Shown here: piece by piece, positions 46,756 through 54,404 of the stretch
How positions within the stretch are numbered: the stretch's first letter is position 1
Layout: every line of letters begins with the position of its first letter
Assembly: GCF_007558865.1 (NCBI RefSeq)
Contig: NZ_VLPK01000002.1
Span: 620,001 to 684,000, forward strand
Direction: 5' to 3'
Source: Mucilaginibacter corticis
GTDB taxonomy: Bacteria > Bacteroidota > Bacteroidia > Sphingobacteriales > Sphingobacteriaceae
Length of the DNA stretch: 64,000 nt
The notes under the pieces: model-generated
The model's database searches: none
Told to the model about the DNA's origin: nothing
What the model saw: the letters and a program-made list of their open reading frames with translations, nothing else
Position numbers and translations under genes: made by a program

Positions 46756-46799
46756 ATAAGCTATTTTTGAAATAGTAAAACTTATAGAGCTTTCAAAAA

Positions 46800-47636
46800 G
46801 TGAATCACTCAAAAAATATTACAGGCATAATATTTAGTGTCTTACTGACGCTGGCATGTTTAACAAGCTGCAAGCATACGCCTTATGGAAATAACAAAGC
46901 CGTTGGTAGGTATTATAACATCCGCGGATTTAAAATGTATTGCGAAACTTACGGTACGGGTAAACCGTTGCTTATGATTCATGGTGATAATGGCAGTATA
47001 AGCACTTTTTCAGATATCATACCGGCTTTTACAGATGATTATAAAGTAATTGTAGCAGATAGCCGCGCCCAGGGTAAATCAAAGGACCTTACAGATTCTA
47101 TAAGCTTTGAGATGATGGCTGATGATTATGCAGCTTTGCTTGATTCGTTACATGTTGATTCGGCTTACGTTATTGGCTGGAGCGACGGCGGGATTAACGC
47201 TTTGTTATTAGCTATGCGCCATCCTGAAAAGGTAAAAAAAATTGCTTCATCTGGTGCTAATTTATGGCCGGATTCTACCGCAATTAATGGAAAAGACTGG
47301 CTATCTGCAAAAAAAGAATATGAGCAAAATAAGGATAGGATAAAGCTGGGTGATCAGGATAAAAGGAACTGGAAACTTTTTATGATGGACTGGACACAAC
47401 CGCATATCAATCCAAAATCGCTCAATGCCATAAAATGCCCTGTATTAGTTATGAGTGGCGACCATGATCTGATCAAGAAAGAACACAGTAAAATTATTGC
47501 TCAAAACATCCCGAAATCAAACTTGTGGATAGTACCCAAATCAGGCCACGGGATATTGTTTGAACACAGGCGCAAATTTATTAGTACTATAAAAGATTTT
47601 TTCGATAGGCCTTTCCAGGCAAACTACAGCTATTAA
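46800..47636 (+). CDS. Alpha/beta-hydrolase lipoprotein
   Basis: This 278-residue protein starts with GTG and has a lipoprotein signal ending in CLTSC (lipidated C24). The hydrolase fold shows the oxyanion-region LLMIHGDNGS, the nucleophile S128 in GWSDGG, the acid in MSGDHDLI, and the C-terminal histidine in SGHGIL. It should be anchored in the periplasm or at the outer membrane and cut an ester or similar bond. In this locus it might remove acyl or aminoacyl groups from the polymer, but nothing in the sequence fixes the substrate. Its stop codon overlaps that of the convergent UbiA-like gene by two bases. Confidence 0.86.
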   Translation: MNHSKNITGIIFSVLLTLACLTSCKHTPYGNNKAVGRYYNIRGFKMYCETYGTGKPLLMIHGDNGSISTFSDIIPAFTDDYKVIVADSRAQGKSKDLTDSISFEMMADDYAALLDSLHVDSAYVIGWSDGGINALLLAMRHPEKVKKIASSGANLWPDSTAINGKDWLSAKKEYEQNKDRIKLGDQDKRNWKLFMMDWTQPHINPKSLNAIKCPVLVMSGDHDLIKKEHSKIIAQNIPKSNLWIVPKSGHGILFEHRRKFISTIKDFFDRPFQANYSY

Positions 47637-48622
47637 GTATTAGCAGGTCTTAATAAAAGTTTTGCCGTGTTTTTTAATACGTTGTTAAAAAGCAAAACAT
47701 GGATTAACAGTACTACCCATGCCAATGGCTGAGTAAAAGCAGCAAACAATAGCAGCGATACCGGGTAAAAAAAATGATAATAATCGGCCATAAGGATCTG
47801 GTAAGATTTTCCTTCAGGCACTAATACCAAGATAAGTTTACGGCTAAGCTTTTTATAGTTAATAAATACCAGTATAAAATATAGTACCAAGAAGGCTATG
47901 GTAAGCGGTATAAATATTTTAGCTAACATTATTGTAAAGGCAGTCAATTCAACAGCCGTTATAAAAACAGCCATTTTTTTAAACGACTCAGGTTCAACAC
48001 CAGTGGCGTACGTTTTTAAGTTTACCTTAAGATCATTATCACGATCATAAAACTGGTGCCATAGTATGCCCCTTAAGCCGTATGTAAAAGCCCATACGCC
48101 AACAGCGGCAAACCATACCCAATCAATAGGGCGCCGTGTAAATGCTGATACACTGGATACAATTAAAAGACTGATAAATATGTGCGAGCCTGAAGCATCA
48201 GCCATTACGCCCCATATGCCCCTGTTTTTAAGCCTTACCGGAGGAAACGAATAAAGGCTGAACGAGATCCACGGCAAAAAGTATAAAACACGTGATAGGG
48301 TATCTTTTAAAAAAACAGAAATGAATAATAATCCAAGCAGAACACAAGCTGCAGGTATAAGCCATCTGTATTTTGCAGGTATTTTAGCCATCCGGTTTGA
48401 TTTACCACTGGCCAGATCCTCATCCATATCTGTAATATCATTAATAGTGCTAACGTATATGGCACCAATGATGATAGAAAGTAGCAATAGCAAGAGCCAC
48501 GCGCCTACTTTATAAAGCGGCATTGTTGAAGATAGCGCGGTTGCGTAACCTAAGGCTAATAGTGGCGGTAATTTAAACTCCCACCATTCATGCGAACGGA
48601 TGATCTTTAACACCTTTGCCAT
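47633..48622 (-). CDS. UbiA-family prenyltransferase
   Basis: This 329-residue membrane protein has about eight to nine helices and the two aspartate-rich motifs of the UbiA superfamily: N61-D62 with D65 and D69 (NDITDMDED) and YDRDND later (about residue 200). These bind a polyprenyl diphosphate through magnesium. UbiA members attach prenyl chains to aromatic rings or, in DPPR synthases, to phosphoribose. In an operon of glycosyltransferases, a polyprenyl-phosphate-sugar role is attractive, but quinone-type chemistry is as likely from sequence. It is the last gene of the minus-strand operon running from 54285. It comes 22 bases after the methyltransferase gene. Confidence 0.87.
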   Translation of the reverse strand: MAKVLKIIRSHEWWEFKLPPLLALGYATALSSTMPLYKVGAWLLLLLLSIIIGAIYVSTINDITDMDEDLASGKSNRMAKIPAKYRWLIPAACVLLGLLFISVFLKDTLSRVLYFLPWISFSLYSFPPVRLKNRGIWGVMADASGSHIFISLLIVSSVSAFTRRPIDWVWFAAVGVWAFTYGLRGILWHQFYDRDNDLKVNLKTYATGVEPESFKKMAVFITAVELTAFTIMLAKIFIPLTIAFLVLYFILVFINYKKLSRKLILVLVPEGKSYQILMADYYHFFYPVSLLLFAAFTQPLAWVVLLIHVLLFNNVLKNTAKLLLRPANT

Positions 48623-48644
48623 TGGCTGTATGCTTTATTTGCCG

Positions 48645-49544
48645 TTATCTGCGAAATAGTTTTCTACCTACTGCACGTATAAATTCGCCGTTTTTTATCC
48701 GGTTTAAAAATTCAAAGGCGATATATTTATTAGGTATTGTAGACATTGGATTAAATGGAGGCCCGCTTGATTTCATGATAGGTTTGGGGATATCCTGCCA
48801 TTTTACCGTTGCCGGATTTTTGGGATCTGGTGTAGCTCGCTTACCTGTGGCCAGAATAGATTTACGAGATACCCAACCCGGCATATATGGCGGGTAACGT
48901 ACAACTTCTATATGGTCAAAATAAGGTTCCATCAGTTTGATAAAATGCTCGGCCGGTGGCGATACCAGGTGCTCATGAAATTTACCGTTATCTTCAAGCC
49001 ATGACCAGGTAACACTGGTTATAGCAATGGTGCCACCATAAACGTCTTTAAAATAATGTTCATACTCGATCCTGGTATTAGGGCGAACATCCTCAATATC
49101 AACTACGGGCAAAAATATAGCGCCACCTGTTTTGGTCCAGTTAATAATGTTTGATGTAACTTTCTCAACCTCTCTTACAGAATCAACATAACAATAGGCC
49201 CCCCACATACAAGTGATAAAAGACCACATGTCATTCCATTCAGGGTTTTCAACCCTGAAATCACCTTCCTTAAAAAACAAAGCATCAGGGTTGGCAAGTT
49301 TTGCTGTTTCCAGCATTTTTGGCGAAATATCTAAACCTGCACGCTGTATACCTGGAAACTCGCTTAAAAAATACCCGGTGCCACATCCCAGGTCAAGCCA
49401 TTTGGTATCTTTATTTATTTGCTGTTTTAATACGTTTAACTCAGTAATAGAACTTGTTTTTGAAAACGGGTTAAGCAAATACCGCTCATTGTAATCATTA
49501 GCGTAATCGATATCGTAAATTCCCCAGAGATCTTCTTTTTTCAT
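48645..49544 (-). CDS. SAM-dependent methyltransferase (class I)
   Basis: This 299-residue protein has the class I SAM-binding motif WLDLGCGTGYFLSE and a following acidic residue in GLDISPKML. The rest does not point to a named family; substrates for such enzymes in EPS loci are sugar hydroxyls or the end of a growing chain. A chain-terminating methylation, as known in O-antigen systems, is possible. It lies 10 bases downstream of the GT2 gene and 22 bases before the UbiA-like gene on the same strand, so it belongs to one operon with them. No membrane segment is seen. Confidence 0.85.
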   Translation of the reverse strand: MKKEDLWGIYDIDYANDYNERYLLNPFSKTSSITELNVLKQQINKDTKWLDLGCGTGYFLSEFPGIQRAGLDISPKMLETAKLANPDALFFKEGDFRVENPEWNDMWSFITCMWGAYCYVDSVREVEKVTSNIINWTKTGGAIFLPVVDIEDVRPNTRIEYEHYFKDVYGGTIAITSVTWSWLEDNGKFHEHLVSPPAEHFIKLMEPYFDHIEVVRYPPYMPGWVSRKSILATGKRATPDPKNPATVKWQDIPKPIMKSSGPPFNPMSTIPNKYIAFEFLNRIKNGEFIRAVGRKLFRR

Positions 49545-49554
49545 GATAATAATT

Positions 49555-50571
49555 TTATAGAGATGATGAGGGTTGTTTATTTAACCGGGCTTGTTTGGTT
49601 TGAAACTTTATTATAAAATCTTTTAGATGACGATTAACGCCAAAAAATAGCACGTCCGGAATAGCTTGAAGCGTGTATAAAAAATCCATTTTAAATGCGT
49701 TATTAAGCAGTTTTGCTGATTTATTAACGTTGAAGTTACGAAATGCATGATGTTTTGATAGTTCTACCAGGCCGCGTACGCATCTTTTGTTCAGTATTAA
49801 AAGTTCGGCAGGAGTAGTTTTATCTTTAAACCGGTCTATAAACTCAAGTGTATCCTTAATATACATAAATTCTAACACTTCACTTCTTGCACGGCCATCG
49901 TAAATATTATTGTTGTTAATAAATTTATTCCAGTGCCTGTCTAATGTAAATGCTGCTTTGCTTTTCTTAGACATAATGATATCCAAAAATAAACACCAAT
50001 CGTCGCAGATATTGATCTTAGGGTTCCAACCGGCTACAATTGACGATTTACGTATTACTGCGGATGAAGACGGGGAAGGGCAGGCCTTAAAATATAAATC
50101 ACGAAGATCTTCGGATGAAAGATCCTGCCATTTAGCGTCTTTGTTTCTTATAAGAGGTTGTAAAAAAATGTCACCAGAAAAAAAATCGGTTATCTTACCG
50201 TCCGATTGTTGTTGGCTCCAATTGGCAAATACAAAATCAAGATTATCCTTTTCCAGTTTTTCAACGCATGCTTCAACAAAATCAGGGTTCCATTTATCAT
50301 CCGAGTCAAGCGAGGCAATAATTGTACCCTTAGCTTTTGCCAAACCATTGTTCCTGGCAGATGCCTGGCCACCATGCTCATTCATGGTATAATCTATAGT
50401 TGGGTAGTTTTTTTCAATAAATTCTTGCGTACCATCAGTCGACCCATCATCACTTACAATCAACTGTATATTGGGATATGTCTGATTTAATGCACTTTCA
50501 ATAGCAGTGACTATTTTATCCCGTCTGTTATAAGTAGGTATAATTACAGAAACTAAAGGCTTATCAGTCAT
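49555..50571 (-). CDS. Glycosyltransferase family 2
   Basis: This 338-residue GT-A enzyme begins with VSVIIPTYNRRDKIVTAIES, has QLIVSDDGSTDGTQEF and the metal-binding ASLDSDDKWNPDF, all standard for GT2. The middle includes CPSPSSSAVIRKSSI and NICDDWCLFLDIIM. The C-terminal 100 residues are variable and may hold the acceptor site. It overlaps the end of the upstream GT4 gene by 8 bases (50564-50571), so translation is probably coupled. It should add one sugar to the lipid-linked intermediate. Confidence 0.92.
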   Translation of the reverse strand: MTDKPLVSVIIPTYNRRDKIVTAIESALNQTYPNIQLIVSDDGSTDGTQEFIEKNYPTIDYTMNEHGGQASARNNGLAKAKGTIIASLDSDDKWNPDFVEACVEKLEKDNLDFVFANWSQQQSDGKITDFFSGDIFLQPLIRNKDAKWQDLSSEDLRDLYFKACPSPSSSAVIRKSSIVAGWNPKINICDDWCLFLDIIMSKKSKAAFTLDRHWNKFINNNNIYDGRARSEVLEFMYIKDTLEFIDRFKDKTTPAELLILNKRCVRGLVELSKHHAFRNFNVNKSAKLLNNAFKMDFLYTLQAIPDVLFFGVNRHLKDFIIKFQTKQARLNKQPSSSL

Positions 50572-51733
50572 TTATTAGTTTATTTATAATTTTTGCAAAT
50601 TCTAATTCGGGTTCTTTCGGAACCGTTTCGGCAATATATCCGGCTGCTTTCTTTCCTATGTTTTCCCAATTATTTCTTTCGTTCCATGCTCTTTCCATTG
50701 CATCATCAAACATTTCATAATCTATTTTTCCAACAAATCCTGTTACATTATCTTCAACAACTTCGGCAGTACCGCCGGCATTTGTAATAATTACCGGCCG
50801 GCCGCTGGCCATAGCTTCAACAACAGATAATGGTAAACCTTCGCTACGAGAGGGGAGAATTAGCGCATGGTAGTTGTGCCATATATTTTCAATATTATCA
50901 ATATGCCCAATAAATTCAACGTTTTTAATCGCTAAAAGTTTGGCCATCGCACGTAATGGTTCCAAGTCATCTCCGGAACCAACGAAAGATACAAAAAATG
51001 GTCGGTTTTTCCATTTTTCCTGGGCCAAAATACGTATCAACATATCTTGCCCTTTATCAAGCAAAAACAAGCGAGCAACGCAGGCTAATTTGTAACCATT
51101 ACTTGTATCAGGGAAGGGCAGTGGATACCGGGAAACCTTAACAGGGTTAAATATTACGCTGCCATTTGGCAGCCGCACGCCAAATTGCTCTTCTGTTAGT
51201 TTGTAATTATGATATGATACAAAAAAGATCTGTTTTGCGTTGATCAATGTTTTGATCATAAACGACCTGTCGCCAACACCAGGCCAGTAAAAGTCGACTG
51301 CCTTTTGGCAAATAATAACGTAAGGGATGTTTAATAGTAAACATTGATAGGCATGCTCTAAACCATCAAAGTTGATCCCTTGCGAAACAATCACAAGGTC
51401 AGGTGTGTGTGTGTTTAAATTGGCTATAAAGGCACGGTCGGCTTGTTTAATGGGCGCGAGCTTTTTAATCTCCGTATAAGCATTATTAAGAGTGATCAGT
51501 CCCCTTGAAATTATACGCCGGCCAAGGTTGTAGGTGGTTCTGGTATCTGTTAGCGTTACGCCTTTGGCGGCAAGCTCTGCAAATTTAGGGTGACGATAAT
51601 TTAGGTGTTTTTTATAAACGGTGATTTTATGCCCGCTATTTAAAAGATGAGGTACACTTTGTGCCCATAATTCTTCACTACCGCCCCAATCAATAAAACA
51701 GGTACTAACAATTAAGATACTTTTTGCCGACAT
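50564..51733 (-). CDS. Glycosyltransferase family 4
   Basis: This 389-residue GT-B enzyme has FIDWGGSEELWAQSVPHLL at the N-terminus (glycine-rich acceptor loop), the phosphate-binding part ACVARLFLLDKGQDMLI, and the E-x7-E motif in SRSEGLPLSVVEAMASGRP, followed by NAGGTAEVV. These residues place it firmly in GT4 (retaining). It overlaps the following GT2 gene and is separated by about 150 bases from the PPTase gene upstream on the same strand. The donor is not known. Confidence 0.93.
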   Translation of the reverse strand: MSAKSILIVSTCFIDWGGSEELWAQSVPHLLNSGHKITVYKKHLNYRHPKFAELAAKGVTLTDTRTTYNLGRRIISRGLITLNNAYTEIKKLAPIKQADRAFIANLNTHTPDLVIVSQGINFDGLEHAYQCLLLNIPYVIICQKAVDFYWPGVGDRSFMIKTLINAKQIFFVSYHNYKLTEEQFGVRLPNGSVIFNPVKVSRYPLPFPDTSNGYKLACVARLFLLDKGQDMLIRILAQEKWKNRPFFVSFVGSGDDLEPLRAMAKLLAIKNVEFIGHIDNIENIWHNYHALILPSRSEGLPLSVVEAMASGRPVIITNAGGTAEVVEDNVTGFVGKIDYEMFDDAMERAWNERNNWENIGKKAAGYIAETVPKEPELEFAKIINKLIND

Positions 51734-51885
51734 TACATAAACTTAAACAGGATCAGATTTTACAATATCCTTATTGAATAATAAAGCGCACTCGCATTTT
51801 ATTTTTAATAAATTAAGGTGTGTTGCGCTTTGTGTTACTTTTTCCATAGATGTCACATAAATATAGCCAGTATTTTAATCGACGT

Positions 51886-52539
51886 TTAAAATGGTTTCTC
51901 TTTTAAATCATCAATTGTAAGTTCTGATATATTTATTTCGTCTTTTTTTTCGACAGCAATATAGCTTTTATAGTTATAATTAATATGCAGCTCAGTTAAA
52001 TTCCATTTTATATTTTCACAGATTGCGGTTTCCTGATCTAATATGATGTCGGTAAAATTTATTCCTAATCCTTTACCATTAGCTTTGATTACAGCTTCTT
52101 TTTGTGTCCAAATTTTATAAAAGGCATCCGTTGCATTTTCGTCAATTAAAATTTGTTGCAGTTCATCCTGTGTTAATACGTATTCAAAGTCGGGTATATT
52201 TATTGGGTTGACCTTTTCAATATCAATTCCTACACGGTTGTTTTTTGAAATGGCACAAACCACGTAATCGCCTGAATGCGAAATATTAAAATCTATTTTA
52301 CTGTTTAAAAAAGGCCTTTGAAATTCATCTAGTTTGATTTGGCTTAGTATGTTCGCCGGGTAACTTTCTTCTATCAATAAATTTTTAAGAAGCACCTTAC
52401 CCATGACACTTCTTATCCTGTCTTCCTGAAACTTGTATTTAGATACTTTTTCCTGGATAAAAGAGGGAAATGTATCAATCAATTTTTCATAATTAACTTG
52501 GGGGGATGGTGCAATTTTGAAAAACTTAACTTTTGTCAT
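51886..52539 (-). CDS. 4'-phosphopantetheinyl transferase (Sfp type)
   Basis: This 217-residue protein has the two signature motifs of Sfp-like enzymes: VGIDIEKV with D106 and E108, and WTQKEAVIKANGKGLG with E148 and K151. An N-terminal HSG segment (FNISHSGDYV) is also typical. It transfers the phosphopantetheine arm of coenzyme A to a carrier-protein serine. The natural target in this window is S541 of the enzyme at 42139-44715, the only carrier domain seen. Its gene lies in the minus-strand operon with the initiating sugar transferase. This supports a functional link between carrier-bound amino acid and polymer, though Sfp-like enzymes can also serve fatty-acid or other carriers elsewhere in the genome. 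Confidence 0.94.
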   Translation of the reverse strand: MTKVKFFKIAPSPQVNYEKLIDTFPSFIQEKVSKYKFQEDRIRSVMGKVLLKNLLIEESYPANILSQIKLDEFQRPFLNSKIDFNISHSGDYVVCAISKNNRVGIDIEKVNPINIPDFEYVLTQDELQQILIDENATDAFYKIWTQKEAVIKANGKGLGINFTDIILDQETAICENIKWNLTELHINYNYKSYIAVEKKDEINISELTIDDLKEKPF

Positions 52540-52689
52540 TTTCTTTTAACAACATATTTTCTTAATGTCAATAATAAAATGGGAACTTATTAATAACATT
52601 AATATAATATTGCTGAAACTTGCCACAAATAAACGGCATTATCGTAATGATCGCCCGTATATGGCAAAGAACAATTTTAACAGTGGGAG

Positions 52690-53859
52690 TTAAACATTTT
52701 CCTTTTGCAGCAATGCCGGTACAGTTTTCAAGATGACTAACAGATCATTTTTGAAACTATGGTTTAAAGCGTACGAATTATCAAGCATTAATCTTTCATC
52801 TTCGTTCATATCGCCTTTACCTCTTTTTTCAACCTGCCATAAACCGGTTATGCCTGCGGGGGCAATAAAACGTAACGCATATTTATCTACAGTAAGCTTC
52901 TCTGCCTCATATAGTGGTAATGGCCTGTTGCCAACAATACTCATGTTGCCAATAAAAACATTCCACAATTGTGGTAATTCATCAATACTGGCATTCCTGA
53001 TAAAGTTACCGATCTTGGTTACCCTTGGATCATTTTTGATTTTGATAAATGCAGATTTGGCATTTGTCTTTTTAGAGGTCATGTACTGCTTCTCGCACCA
53101 GGTAGTATTATCTGCGTATAGCGGAAACTGGCAAGCTCCATACGAAACGCAATCGCTGCATAAGTTAAGCTCATATTTAATTTCCTCAACCTCGCTGACA
53201 GCATCCGCCTCATATTGATTTAAGTGCTTCAGGTCTTTAAGTCGTTGATCTGCATTAATGTACATTGACCTGAACTTATAAAACTTAAAGATGCGGTAAC
53301 CCGTACCGGCCCGGTATGAATAATAGAATGCCGGGCCGGGTGATTCTATTTTAACCAGGATGTAAATGATCAGAAATATTGGCGAAAAAAATAATAATGC
53401 CAACCCCGAAAACACAATGTCAAAAAGGCGTTTTCCAAACGGGGTTTTATATGGCGTCGATGATTTTTTCTGGAACTTTTGTTGTAATGCCTCCCAGTTA
53501 TTAATGGTGAAGTTTACCCTTTTCTCTACATTTTCAGTTACAAAGGGCAGTTCAAAAACATCAACTATTCCGGCATCGAGCGCTACACTTAACAGGTTTT
53601 TATTAAAGTGGGTAACCAGTAAAAATATAGGTACGCGCGGCAACTTTTTAGCTGATAAGCTCTCAACCATGCCTATCCCATTACTGCCCAACATCTCGCT
53701 GTTTGAAATGATAGCCACTATTTCAAATTGCTTGTTATCCCAATTTGAAATTAGTTCTGTTTCATCGATGAAATTGACTAAATGCCTTTCTCCAAAGTCG
53801 CATTTACTTATCAGGTCGTTAAGATGTTCGTCAAAATTAATCAGAGCAATAGCTTGCAT
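52690..53859 (-). CDS. Initiating phosphoglycosyl transferase with receiver-like N-terminus
   Basis: This 389-residue protein has a C-terminal bacterial sugar-transferase domain: KRLFDIVFSGLALLF (re-entrant membrane helix, about 143-170), FYKFRSMY, the catalytic dyad D293-E294 in SIDELPQLWN, and NRPLPLYEAE. It should load the first sugar-phosphate on undecaprenyl phosphate. Two features are unusual. Residues 1-120 follow a receiver-like strand pattern, but the aspartate position (IISNSEM) and the lysine position (FELPF) are replaced, so phosphorylation is unlikely. An insert at about 210-270 carries C234, C237, C243 and C255 (C-x2-C-x5-C-x11-C), suited to binding a metal or cluster. It lies 30 bases after a true receiver gene. 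Confidence 0.92.
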   Translation of the reverse strand: MQAIALINFDEHLNDLISKCDFGERHLVNFIDETELISNWDNKQFEIVAIISNSEMLGSNGIGMVESLSAKKLPRVPIFLLVTHFNKNLLSVALDAGIVDVFELPFVTENVEKRVNFTINNWEALQQKFQKKSSTPYKTPFGKRLFDIVFSGLALLFFSPIFLIIYILVKIESPGPAFYYSYRAGTGYRIFKFYKFRSMYINADQRLKDLKHLNQYEADAVSEVEEIKYELNLCSDCVSYGACQFPLYADNTTWCEKQYMTSKKTNAKSAFIKIKNDPRVTKIGNFIRNASIDELPQLWNVFIGNMSIVGNRPLPLYEAEKLTVDKYALRFIAPAGITGLWQVEKRGKGDMNEDERLMLDNSYALNHSFKNDLLVILKTVPALLQKENV

Positions 53860-53889
53860 TTGCTTGTATAAATTATTAAGTATTAATAA

Positions 53890-54285
53890 TTATTTGCTAT
53901 TTCTTTTTAAAACTACCCTGATCCGGGCCTCAAGCTCGGCGGGGTTAAAGGGTTTAACAATATAATCATCAGCCCCTGAATTTAAACATTTTATCCGTTT
54001 ATCAGAAGAGTCATCGCCAGAAATCATTATAATTGGGATAGATTTAAAAAAATCGCTTGCTTTTAGTTGGTCAATCAACTCTAAACCACTAATTTGCGGG
54101 GTATTTAAATCTGATATGATGAGGTCGGGCATATTGCCGTTTTGCAAATAGGTAAGTGCATCAAGTACAGTATCACATGTTTCTATTTTATAAGTCTCGT
54201 TCAGAAACTCTGATAAAATGAGTTGCATGTATGCATCGTCTTCAATGATTAGTATTTTGGTTTGGGTAATTGTCGAAAAACTCAT
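53890..54285 (-). CDS. Single-domain response regulator of the EPS initiation operon
   Basis: This 131-residue receiver-only protein has the acidic pair ED15-17 region (IIEDDAY), phospho-acceptor D59 in IISDLNTP, S89 in MISGDDSSD and K111 in YIVKPF. It is the first gene of the minus-strand operon that continues with the initiating sugar transferase, PPTase, two transferases, a methyltransferase and the UbiA-like protein. It faces the hybrid kinase gene at 54405-57098 across 119 bases. The simplest model is that the kinase phosphorylates this receiver, which then contacts the sugar transferase, perhaps through its receiver-like domain; this is inference. Confidence 0.92.
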   Translation of the reverse strand: MSFSTITQTKILIIEDDAYMQLILSEFLNETYKIETCDTVLDALTYLQNGNMPDLIISDLNTPQISGLELIDQLKASDFFKSIPIIMISGDDSSDKRIKCLNSGADDYIVKPFNPAELEARIRVVLKRNSK

Positions 54286-54321
54286 ATATTGTACATGGAA
54301 ATATTTTACTAAAATATAAAA

Positions 54322-54343
54322 TTATAGTTTACGAAAACTATAA
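54322..54343. promoter_or_regulatory. Dyad between divergent receiver and kinase genes
   Basis: TTATAGTTT and its reverse complement are separated by ACGA. It lies in the 119-base region between two divergent genes (starts at 54285 and 54405). A third ATAGTTT occurs about 10 bases further right. A regulator site is plausible. Confidence 0.45.
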
Positions 54344-54404
54344 ATAATAGTTTCTTTATCTTTATAATTATTTATAAGGATTCTTTCTAATTAATTGTCT
54401 AAAA

